A stretch of DNA of 64,000 nucleotides from NCBI RefSeq assembly GCF_011397635.1, contig NC_064769.1:17687207-17751206 (forward strand), in the 5' to 3' direction. The notes under the pieces were generated by a model that was not told the DNA's origin, did no database searches, and was given only the letters and a program-made list of their open reading frames with translations. The DNA is from Epinephelus fuscoguttatus. Its lineage: Eukaryota; Chordata; Actinopteri; Perciformes; Serranidae. Below are positions 24,949-35,346 of this stretch, in pieces; positions within the stretch are counted from its first letter, which is position 1, and each line of letters opens with the position of its first letter. Both the position numbers and the translations under genes were made by a program.

Positions 24949-26248
24949 GTATGTAATTTTTCTAATGATTTTGAGTAGACACTACTAATATGTACTTTAA
25001 GCCTACTGCATAAAATTAAGGTTATATGTTAACACAACATGATGTCTGTAGTTTCAGCTTGTGTAAAATCTAAAGGTTCTATGTTGATACAATTTGACTT
25101 ACTTAGTTTTAGCTAATGTAAAATCTAATGTGGTATAAGGCAACGGGTTTCCATGCAATTTGCGAGTAAAGTCAACTAATTCGGGTTAAGACTGTATTTA
25201 CACATACTCCAGAAATTGTTATGATACAAAAGTGGCTATAAATTGGCAACCTTGTATTTGCAGTTTGTCTTTGTGTCTCAGCACATATTCCCTTCTCCTT
25301 TTATCCAGAATAATCTGGAGAGTTTTTTGTCCCTTCTTACTGCTTTCAGGTGAAGTGGCGGTGAAATGGTTTGAAGCTGCTCAGACTGGGCTCCCCATGT
25401 GTGCCCTGGGAGCTGTGTTGGGCCCACTGCGGCTGAACGCAAGGTACAGTACCAGTATTTTTTACCAGAGTTAAAATCACAGCACAGTCCTGGGCTTTGA
25501 TTATTTTCATTAGGGATTAATCTGCCAATTAATTTCTCAATTTACAGATTGCTTTATTTCTTATAAATGTGACATATCCAGATGTCTTGTTTTCTCTGAG
25601 CAACATCCTAAAATCCAGAAATATTCAGTTTAATGTATTAAAAGACAAAGAAAACCAACAAAAATTATTATTTTGGAATCTGAAAGTTTTTGCATTTTTG
25701 CTCAAAAATGATTTAAACGATAAACTCTGACAATAGTGCGGCCTGCCAAATTTTGTATCCCACAGGAATTACTGCCATACTGTAAATATTTATTAGGCTT
25801 TTATGCAGGTGTTGTGTATGAGTATGGCGGAGGGATAAGAGGAAACACTCCCACGAACAATATATCATTGTTCGGTTATGATAAGCAAATACCTGTAAAC
25901 CGACACTTTACCTGTAACTCATTAACCCTTCCTCATTCAGTAACTTAACTTCCTTGTACTTTTAAGGACGTTTAAGGAACTGGTGTATCAGAATTCAGAA
26001 ATACAAAACAATCCCTTCATTGTTGTGTCATGCTGAACTTTTCCACTCTTGTGTCACCTTCTAGCCGTTTACAGTTGCTGTTTACATCCTTGGGCCCGTG
26101 GGCTCTGCAGAACGGTCGCCGGGCCCGCTGCGTCCTCAACATCTTCTACGAGAGACGATGGGCTCAGAGCATCGAAGACCTTAGACAAGAGCTCAACATA
26201 GAGCCACCTCCTGTCATAGTAAGCGCTGCCAACAAGAGGAACACCTGA
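20215..26248 (+). CDS. coq4: Ubiquinone biosynthesis protein COQ4
   Basis: Seven exons: 20215-20281, 21051-21206, 22729-22825, 22948-23050, 23177-23306, 25350-25443, 26065-26248. All junctions are GT-AG and the frame is continuous for 276 aa. COQ4 is a mitochondrial matrix-side protein needed for coenzyme Q synthesis and for the CoQ biosynthetic complex; recent work in the field links it to decarboxylation/hydroxylation of the head-group ring. The sequence shows the family zinc-ligand motif [17 protein letters not shown] (H170, D171, H174, E186), the last Glu being the first full codon of exon 6. Other conserved blocks are [22 protein letters not shown] and ERRWAQS. Residues 1-22 are basic and fit a mitochondrial targeting peptide. 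Exon 2 has a tandem CAGCAG acceptor. It shares a promoter with traf2. Confidence 0.95.
23680..24000 (+). pseudogene. PIF/Harbinger transposase remnant in coq4 intron 5
   Basis: The plus strand at about 23783-23876 encodes [14 protein letters not shown] and then LNELLHL before a stop. This resembles the N-terminal part of Harbinger/HARBI1-type transposases ([14 protein letters not shown]). Flanking frames are broken by stops. No catalytic DDE region was found, so this is a fragment. Confidence 0.45.
24820..24945. repeat. Compound CA/TA microsatellite
   Basis: A run of about 125 bp mixes (CA)n, (TA)n, (TG)n, (TA)n and (CA)n. Because TG and CA tracts flank a TA core, the tract can pair with itself as a cruciform. 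It lies in coq4 intron 5. Open frames on both strands here are artefacts. Confidence 0.9.
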
Positions 26249-29083
26249 GAAAGACTGTAAAAGATGATTCAGGAATCACCAGACAAAATTCTCTTCACAG
26301 CGGACAAACCAGAAATGATTTAAGTGTTATACTGTGGGGAAGGACGGTATTAACTACAGAGGAAATTAGGAAATTTCACACTTGCCAAACTTTGGTTTGA
26401 TGGCTTTTCCCTAAAATTGTGAATCATTGTGAGTGCAGTAATTTCAGCCGATGAAACGCCAGAGTTTTGGTCCGCTGGACTAGTGGTTTCCCCCCAAAGG
26501 GTCACCAGATCAGTCTGAGAGATCATGAGCTGATCGAAAGAAAGACGAAGAAACTAAGTCCTGATACATATTTTTTTGGGATGTTTTATGCACTTGTGTT
26601 GTGAAATAGTAGATCATTTTATCTCAGTTTTAGTGAGCCAAAAAAGTTGGTGGCACAGCTGTAGTCAGCAGGTCTGGTTCAACAGGTCTTGTTGAGTCAC
26701 TGTCTGTTGGTGAGAGTGGTATGTTGTGATGTTTTTTATTTGTATCAATGAGAAAAATGAATTAAAAAGAATGAATTATGTCTGTTATTAAATACTTATA
26801 TTCTGCTGTGATATAGTCAGTTTTGAAAAGTAATATTATTATTGGTCCATTATTATCATTTTTATGCCAAATTTCTGGCCAATTGTTGTTCTAATGTAAA
26901 ACTGCGGTCAAATTATTGAGAATTACTTGTCATGAATCTTAAAAAAAAAAACCCATCAGTGCAGCTGCCTGTGTTATTGTATAGTTCAGTCTAATACTGA
27001 GCCCCTATTTTTTTCACAGTAATAATAACAGGAAGTCAGTGTGTACACTCCTCGGCAGGTGTGTGAGATGAGCAAATCTGGTGTCAAAAAATACCCTTTA
27101 GTTTTTCTAGCTAAAAGCATTCTTGTGGTGAGAGCCCACTTTAAGGTTATGGTAAGGTTATTTTTAGATATGTGGGTTATGTGTTAATTCCACAGGTCAG
27201 AACGCATGAAGACTTTTCTGTTAAATGCCGCAGCCAGCTGTGACTTCACACATTTAGTTCAGTGTCACTGTGCAGCTTTAAATCTTCACATTTTGCTTTG
27301 GACACACTGCACGAAGACAGGCCATGATTTTACTGTAATTGCTTGTGGATATGACAATAACATGAAATATTAACAACCTATATTGCTTTAACATCGCTAA
27401 AAAGACAGTTTTACTGAACTGGAAAGACAAAATTAACCTCTTAAAATCCCAGTGGGACCTTCTGATATCAGAGTACATTTCAGTAGAAGGGCAAATAACA
27501 CGGAACACTAACAACCACACTGATTTATTTCTCAGATGTTGGGCCCCATTCATCAACACCCTCCTGAGACCCGAACTTTTGTTTGGTATGCATTTTCAAT
27601 TTGTCCTAGCTATTTGAGATTAGCAGCCTCTGATAATTATGAAAAAACTAAAGATTGTCAACAATAATAAATAAATTAATGGAGTCCCAATATCCTCAAA
27701 CGAGACAACAGTAAAGCCCCTAATGTCCTCAAACGAGACGATAAGAAAGTCCCAATGTCCTTTAACGAGCTGATGAGAAATCCCCAACGTCTGCAAACAA
27801 GTACTTAACAGTTTCTTAGCTTGTTGCTGTTGCTAAAATTGGCCAAATTTGTATGGCTAAAAACATTATTAATCATAAATAAACAAGTTGTAAATAAATA
27901 ACCATGAAATGTGATCAGGTTTTCTACCTTGTCCACTTTTGTGTCGGGTCGGCAGCAGACTGACTTGGCCAAGATGGCTGCCATCTTGTTTTTACATGGA
28001 TGAGTGTATTGTGGTCTTACTACCACTAGACAACACCAAAAAAGTGTCCACGAACAAGGACGAGAGGTCTAAGTTAAGCAGAATGACACAGAAGGTCCAG
28101 TAAACCCAAAATGTAATGTCCTCATATGAGGACACAGGGTCTCTGGGGGATATTAGTATCACCTTTGTTTAACACAAACTAATATATCATACACACATGG
28201 TCATATCCGCACCCGAGTAACAACCTCCCCCTGCTGCCAGTGACATCAGTGCCCCCACCTCTGCGTCTCTGCCAGGACCCTCCATATGAAAATAGCTGAC
28301 ACATCTACATATCAAACTACTGATTTAACTTGTGAGTCATATTAAATTCTATAAATCACCTTGTTTTGTTTGTCTGCTCTTGGTTATTTCCCCGTGTTCC
28401 CATCAAGGTTGTACCTGTAAAGCCACTACTGATATACACTTCTTCTTCTTTGTTGTTGTTGTTTGGCATTAATAACTCCATATAAAGGAGTTGTCCATTG
28501 TGTTTATCAATTTCTTTCATAAGTTCAACATGTTCCAGCAAGTCTAATAAAACACTGTATTCAAATGTAAATGGCCTTTATGGGAAGATGCTTTTAAAAC
28601 ACAGTGTCTCTATGAAAATAGCAATGAATGAGTTGTTTCAATGTTACATCACATTGTACCAAAATCACAAGAAATATCTGTGATTGCGACATCCTGGACA
28701 TCCACAGTTTCAGCATGTCCACTCTGAAACTATTGAAATGAATTCCTTACTGATAATAACATGACGTTCCCTAGACATGGCTTTAGTGCTACTACAGTAC
28801 CTTATTCGGATCTAAAATATCTCTGATGATAATGAGTCAGTGAAGTCACTATTCTATTCATAGCTCTTCCCTGTTTTGTCTCATTGCCTCCTACTCCCTC
28901 CCACCTTGTTGTGTCTGGAGGAATGTTTTAAGTGACCTCACACTTCTACAGTGGGTTTGTTGCTTTCATCGTCTATTTCCTGGGTGTTCATCAGTCTCTG
29001 TGTCTTACAGGCGTTAACACTAATTGTCATTATGTCATTTGGTGTAATTTAAATTCAAAAACATTCATTCAACATGTAGTATA
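26249..29083. other. coq4 3' UTR and intergenic repeats
   Basis: The start of this stretch is coq4 3' UTR. Possible poly(A) signals are weak (ATTAAA near 26760). From about 27430 to 28150 the sequence is repetitive, with four copies of a ~32-bp unit centred on TCCTCAAACGAGAC (27680-27800) and later TCCTCATATGAGGACA (28118-28133). No gene is visible between 26.3 and 29.1 kb. Confidence 0.45.
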
Positions 29084-30683
29084 CAGTACAGGCCAAAAGT
29101 TTGGACACACCTTCTCATTCAATGCGTTTTCTTTATTTTCATGACTATTTACATTGTAGATTCTCACTGAAGGCATCAAAACTATGAATGAACACATGTG
29201 GAGTTATGTACTTAACAAAAAAAGGTGAAATAACTGAAAACATGTTTTATATTCTAGTTTCTTCAAAATAGCCACCCTTTGCTCTGATTACTGCTTTGCA
29301 CACTCTTGGCATTCTCTCCATGAGCTTCAAGAGGTAGTCACCTGAAATGGTTTCCACTTCACAGGTGTGCCTTATCAGGGTTAATTAGTGGAATTTCTTG
29401 CTTTATCAATGGGGTTGGGACCATCAGTTGTGTTGTGCAGAAGTCAGGTTAATACACAGCCGACAGCCCTATTGGACAACTGTTAAAATTCATATTATGG
29501 CAAGAACCAATCAGCTAACTAAAGAAAAACGAGTGGCCATCATTACTTTAAGAAATGAAGGTCAGTCAGTCCGGAAAATTGCAAAAACTTTCAATGTGTC
29601 CCCAAGTGGAGTCGCATAAACCATCCATAAACCACCAGGAAAGGAAGACCAAGAGTCACCTCTGCTTCTGAGGATAAGTTCATCCGAGTCACCAGCCTCA
29701 GAAATCGCAAGTTAACAGCAGCTCAGATCAGAGACCAGATGAATGCCACACAGAGTTCTAGCAGCAGACCCATCTCTAGAACAATTGTTAAGAGGAGACT
29801 GCGCGAATCAGGCCTTCATGGTCAAATAGCTGCTAGGAAACCACTGCTAAGGAGAGGCAACAAGCAGAAGAGATTTGTTTGGGCCAAGAAACACAAGGAA
29901 TGGACATTAGACCAGTGGAAATCTGTGCTTTGGTCTGATGAGTCCAAATTTGAGATCTTTGGTTCCAACCGCCGTGTCTTTGTGAGACGAGAAAAGGTGA
30001 ACGGATGGATTCCACATGCCTGGTTCCCACTGTGAAGCATGGAGGAGGAGGTGTGATGGTGTGGGGGTGTTTTGCTGGTGACACTGTTGGGGATTTATTC
30101 AAAATTGAAGGCACACTGAACCAGCATGGCTACCACAGCATCCTGCAGCGACATGCCATCCCATCCGGTTTGTGTTTAGTTGGACGATCATTTATTTTTC
30201 AACAGGACAATGACCCCAAACACACCTCCAGGCTGTATAAGGGCTATTTGACCAAGAAGGAGAGTGATGGAGTGCTGCGGCAGATGACCTGGCCTCCACA
30301 GTCACCGGACCTGAACCCAATCGAGATGATTTGGGGTGAGCTGGACCGCAGAGTGAAGGCAAAGGGGCCAACAAGTGCTAAACACCTCTGGGAACTCCTT
30401 CAAGACTGTTGGAAAACCATTTCAGGTGACTACCTCTTGAAGCTCATGGAGAGAATGCCAAGAGTGTGCAAAGCAGTAATCAGAGCAAAGGGTGGCTATT
30501 TTGAAGAAACTAGAATATAAAACATGTTTTCAGTTATTTCACCTTTTTTTGTTAAGTACATAACTCCACATGTGTTCATTCATAGTTTTGATGCCTTCAG
30601 TGAGAATCTGCAATGTAAATAGTCATGAAAATAAAGAAAACGCATTGAATGAGAAGGTGTGTCCAAACTTTTGGCCTGTACTG
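29084..30683 (+). mobile_element. Tc1-like transposon, full length with long inverted repeats
   Basis: The element is 1600 bp, begins CAGTACAGGCCAAAAGTTTG and ends in its reverse complement, with TA duplications at 29082-29083 and 30684-30685. The terminal inverted repeats are about 230 bp long, running to the GAGGTAGTCACCTGAAATGG region near 29350. The transposase gene inside is broken (separate entry). The structure is complete, so the element could in principle be moved in trans. Confidence 0.9.
29497..30520 (+). pseudogene. Tc1-like transposase, inactivated
   Basis: The frame opens at 29497 (MARTNQLTKEKRVAI) with the paired helix-turn-helix region, but stops after SPSGVA at 29617-29619, where a short stretch between the two DNA-binding subdomains appears missing. 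The frame resumes at 29739-30035 (LWSDESKFE, first catalytic Asp), then shifts by +1 to 30005-30520, which carries HGGGGVMVWGCF, QQDNDPKHT (second Asp) and SPDLNPIEMIWGELD (Glu). The DD34E catalytic parts are present but no single frame encodes them. At least one stop with an apparent deletion and one frameshift make it non-functional. Confidence 0.85.
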
Positions 30684-32229
30684 TATATATATATGTGCTC
30701 AGTTTTCAGAGTTTTCGTCTGATCGCACCTGTAGCTGTCCGTGGTCCTGGAGAAACATTTCTTCTTCACTGATCAGTGCATCATCATCATAAGCACACTG
30801 GTGCATGACTCATGTTTGACCTGTTGACTGTGGAGGCTTCATTTGACTCTACTGCCCTCTAGTGGCCAAAAGCAGAGGTGTTCACATCTGGTTTTGACTC
30901 CCTAAAACTTGTGATTGTCACAACACAGAGCTACTTTGCCACATTTAAACGTTTAAAACTGTTGTCTCCACAAATGTTTCTAATGGAAGAGGAAACATCA
31001 GTTGTTTTACAGAGTTTTGCCTGAGGTGCAATGTTACTATATGTCAAGTGCTGCACTTAACTAAAACTTAAGGTACTTGTACGTTACTTGATTATGTTCA
31101 TTTTATGTTACTTTACACTTCTACTTCACTACATTTCAGAGGAAAATTTTTTATCCACTCCACTACGATTTTACCAACTTACTTAGATAATTTAACCAAT
31201 AAAGATTTTTTGCACATAAAAAATGAAAAAGTACATTTGAAACAATTAGTCAATTAATTGATTGATCCCCAACTATTTTGATCAATTTTTAGGCCATTTT
31301 TAATCCACAAACATTTCATGGTTCCAGGTTCACAAGATTGAGGACTTTCTACTTTGGGGTGAAGATTTGGTTTCAATACTAGGGGGTGGGGACAAATTTG
31401 AAATGGTGGGTTTGGCGGTCATCTGCCAGAAAATTTGAGCATCAACTCTGGTGAATTGAATTTCTGCATCAATTTATGGTTTAAAAGTCTTTAATTTAGT
31501 CTGCTACTTTAATGTTTTTACTGGTGGAGACAGATGCGCATGTTTTAAATACTGAGGGGGATGTGTCCTCTGTGTCCTCCTCTAAATCTGCACCTATGAT
31601 TTTGGGGTTTGGGTTGTTGATCGAGCAAAATAAAGCCCTGTGAAGGTGTCACTTTGGGCTCTGGCTAATTGCTGAGGCATTTCTCACTAATTTCTGATTT
31701 TTTCACAAGCTGATCAATCAGCCAGTTGAGAATTTCATCAGGTGATTTATCCATAATAAAAATAACCACTAGTTGCATCATTATATAAAGTAGTTCAAAA
31801 TAAATGCTACCTCAACCAAGACCACTGCTATGAAAAACAAAACAAAACCCAGAAACAGTAATGTCTCACTGCAACAGTTGCCCTGCTTTGAATCTCAAGG
31901 ATCTCAACAAAAGGTTTTAATAAGTGGCTAAAGAGGTTTCTGAAAACAGGCCTGCAAATTAAATACGTAAAATCGATTCCTTCGATTTTTACAGTAAAGA
32001 TGTTGGGGTCTGGTGCAATGTCAGTGCTCTAACTTTGTTTACTGTATGAAGTGAAAGTAAAAAAAAGTTGACTATAACTACATGTATTTCATTTAATGAT
32101 GATGATTGTCACATATGTATACTATGAGATATTAATATATACTTTCAACATATTGTACCACAATAGCCAGAACTATAACTATAATATTATAACTTTAATT
32201 AATGTTGTTGTAAGCTACTGTCATTTCCG
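30684..32229. other. Intergenic sequence with repeat fragments
   Basis: No gene is seen. A CTCF-core-like CTGCCCTCTAGTGG is at 30852-30865. Around 31060-31160 a fragment of a fish MITE is recognisable by TTACACTTCTACTTCACTAC. The remainder is AT-rich and unassigned. Confidence 0.4.
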
Positions 32230-32522
32230 TCTGTCCTGCATCTCTCTCTGTCTCTGTCTCTCTTTCTGTCTCATTGTGTCACACGGATTACTGTTAATTT
32301 ATCATGTTGATCTGTTCTGTACGACATCTATTGCATGTCTGTCATCCTGGAAGAGGGATTCCTCCTCAGTTGCTCCTCCTGAAGTTTCTATCATTTTTTC
32401 CCCCCGTTAAGGTTTTTTTGGAGAGTTTTCCATATCAGATATGAGGGTCCTAAGGACAGAGGGATGTCGTATGCAGTAAAGCCCTGTGAGGCAAATCCTG
32501 ATTTGTGATACTGGGCTTTATA
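32230..32522 (+). repeat. LINE/SINE 3' tail, left part
   Basis: The segment ends AAAGCCCTGTGAGGCAAATC...GGGCTTTATA and continues after the Tc1-like insertion as AAATAAAATTGATTG with an (ATTG)n tail to about 34171. Such AATAAAATTGA plus short tandem tails are typical 3' ends of fish L2-like LINEs and their SINEs. The exact family is not determined. Confidence 0.5.
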
Positions 32523-34130
32523 CACTACCGCTCAAAAGTTTGGGATCACTTGGCAATTTTCTTGTTTCCCATGGAAACACCTATGAAATTAATCTGAATA
32601 GGCAGTATGGCAAATGAACATGACATGCTGACATTGTCAGAGTTAGAAATAATGATTGTAATGGAAATGATGAATGTGTACTTCAAACTTTGCCTTCATC
32701 AAAAAAACCACCTTTTGCAGCAATTACAGCCTGGCAGACCTTAGGCATTCTAGCTGTCAATTTTTCAAGGTAATCAGATGAGATTTCACCCCATGCTTCC
32801 TGGAGCATCTCCCACAAGATGGACTGGCTTGACGGAGTCTTCTTCCGTACCATACGGTCAAGCTGCTCCCACAACAGCTCAATGGGGTTCAGATCCGGAG
32901 ACTGTGCTGGCCACTCCATTACAGTCAGAATTCTGGCTGACTGCTTACTCTTTAAATATTGCTGACACATTTTGGAGGTGTGTTTTGGGTCATTATCCTG
33001 TTGTAGGATGAAATTGGCCCCTATCAAGTGCTGTCCACAGGGTATGGCATGTCTTTGCAAAATCTTGTGATAGCCCTCCTTCCTCAAAGTTCCTTCCACT
33101 CTGTACAAATGTCCTATTTTACCACCTCCAAAGCACCCCCAGACCATCACGCTGCCTCCACCATGCTTGACTGATGGTATTAAGCACTGTTCTTGCATCT
33201 TTTCATTTGTTCTGCGTCTCACAAATGTTCTTCTGTTTGATCCGAAGACCACAAACTTGGACTCATCTGTCCACAACACCTTCTTCCAGTCATCCAGTGT
33301 CCAATGCCTGTGCTCTTTTGCCCATCTCAGTCTTTTCTTTTTATTTGCCAGTCAGAGATATGGCTTTTTCTTGGCAATTCTGCCATGAAGTCCAGCATCC
33401 TGAAGTCGCCTCTTCACTGTTGATACTGACACTGGTGTTTGACGGGTACTATTTAGTGCAGCTGCCAGTTGAGGACCTGTGAGCCGTCTTTGTCTTAAAC
33501 TACTCACTCTCAGGTATTTGTCTTCTTGCACAGTTGTGCATCGGGGCCTCCCACTCCGTTTTCTGTCCTTGTTAGAGCCAGTTTGTGCTGCTCTCTTAAG
33601 GGAGTAGTTAACAGCATGGTAAGAGATTTTAAGTTTCCTCGCAATTTCTCGCATTGAATAGCCTTCCTTTCTGAGGACAACAATAGACTGACGGGTCTCT
33701 ATAGGAAGTTCTTTCTTTCTGGCCATTTTGAGTCTCTCAACAAACAAACAACTGCTGATTCTTCAGATACTAAACCAACCTAAAGAATGCCATGTTCCCT
33801 TTTGTGCTCCCTTATTAGTACAATGGTTTTCAGCTGTGCAACACACCTGCAAAGGGGTTTTCTAATGATCAGTTAGCTTTATAAAATGATTAACTTGAAT
33901 TAGCAGCCATACCAGGAGATTGATGCAGAGGACTGACAGTTGCTGATAATAGGCCTCTTTGCAAAAATGTAAATCATTCTTTCAAAATCATCTGATTAAT
34001 TTTAATTGTTTGTGAAATGGATCAAAATGTTTGTGAAAGGGAAAAAAATGTTTGTCAATTGCATGAAAATGTGTTTTTCTTTGGAAAACAAAGAAATTTG
34101 CAAGTGATCCCAAACTTTTGAGCGGTAGTG
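32523..34130 (-). mobile_element. Tc1-like transposon, nearly intact
   Basis: The element is 1608 bp, begins CACTACCGCTCAAAAGTTTG and ends with its reverse complement at 34130, flanked by TA at 32521-32522 and 34131-34132. It carries a minus-strand transposase frame interrupted by only one stop codon. It is inserted in the tail of a LINE/SINE-type repeat, so the empty site can be read by joining the flanks at TA. Confidence 0.9.
32683..33726 (-). pseudogene. Tc1-like transposase with a single premature TGA
   Basis: From the ATG at 33726 (MARKKELPIETRQSIV) to 32683 the frame is continuous over about 347 codons except for one TGA at 33354-33352, between KKPYL and LANKKKR. The N-terminal part has the paired helix-turn-helix DNA-binding region and a GRPR hook. 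The catalytic part has LWTDESKFV, LQQDNDPKHT and SPDLNPIELLWEQLD, the complete DDE triad. The stop sits where relatives have a basic residue and fits a CGA-to-TGA change by CpG decay. As read, the gene gives only the DNA-binding fragment; it is annotated as broken, not as an active gene. Confidence 0.85.
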
Positions 34131-35346
34131 TAAATAAAATTGATTGAATGATTGATTGATTGATTGATTTGATTATGGTCCCCAGGAACAGTAATTGTCA
34201 AGGCAGCAACTGAAGGGGCTCCCAATAAACAAACAAACAAATCAACAGTAAAGACACAGAGAGAGAGACAGAAAACATAACAGTCAAACTATAATAAATG
34301 TTTTACTGAGCAAATAACATCAATACAAAATGATCTCAGGGTATTTATGTAGTGAGTTTCTTTTACACAACACTTTAAACCTAGGCTGTAATTATAGCGT
34401 ATGTTGGGGGGACAGATCTATTCAAATAGGTTCAAAATGTCCCCCCAACATACCAATAAAAATATATTAAAAAAGATTGCTCTGCTACAAAAGGCAGCCA
34501 GGCATTACCATCTAAGATAATAATTAGCGAATGTAATCAAAATCATAAATACACTTAACATATTTCCATTAATATTATTACTTCTGGTTCTAATATTATG
34601 GGGAACAGCAGTTCTGCGTGTGGTTTTGTGCAAGTGGTGTTGCCGTGCCCCGGTTGAGCTGTTACTTGACTGCTGTGGGTAGATACAATCAATGTCAAAC
34701 ACTGTACTGAGTTTATTTTATTACTTTCAAATATAACAAAAAAGTGGAAAAATAAAATGTAATATGAGCGTCATGTCGGCTACATCACTGCTGATTGTTT
34801 AGTTTTTGTTTAGAGTTGGTATGTCATAGAAAATGTCATAATAAAGTCAAAGTGTGTGAACTTTTCCTGTGTGTCCCTTAATCATATGCGGCTCCCTGAC
34901 ACTGATCAAAACTTCTAGGATTTTTTTGATTCAAAATGCTCTAAAATTGTCCATTTACCTGTTAAGTTTCTACAAATCTTTCCTGGGGGAAAAGGCGATT
35001 CCAGCCTTGTTTTGAACAGTCCTAGATCAAACAGTGTGATTACCATTTTCTACACAGAGTCTTGGGGAAGCTCAAACTTAAGATAAAAAACAATCATTAA
35101 AACACAATCATCATCAGTCAAACAATACTGTTCCAGCACTACTGTACATTATGAATATTAAAATCTATTAAAATCATTAAAAACAGTAAAAAAAGAATCA
35201 GCAGCTAATAGATTAGCTAATATAATAAATACAAACTGAGGCCTTTCATTACAGCACAGGTGGAGGATCTTTAGCTGCTGATCATATTTACATTAGAGAA
35301 AGGCGTTTTCACATGTTTAAGGTCATTTAGTTTTCGGCAGAGTGTG
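34131..35346. other. Repeat tail, then bspry downstream region / 3' UTR
   Basis: The (ATTG)n tail runs to about 34171. A perfect 16-bp inverted repeat (GTATGTTGGGGGGACA, 34399-34414 against 34438-34453) follows. Minus-strand AATAAA signals lie near 34711, so the bspry 3' UTR may span roughly 34.7-35.35 kb. No other gene is seen. Confidence 0.4.

Noticed and set aside
24747-24978. Frames rich in Cys-Val, Tyr-Ile and Thr-His
   Set aside because: Translation of the compound CA/TA microsatellite on both strands.
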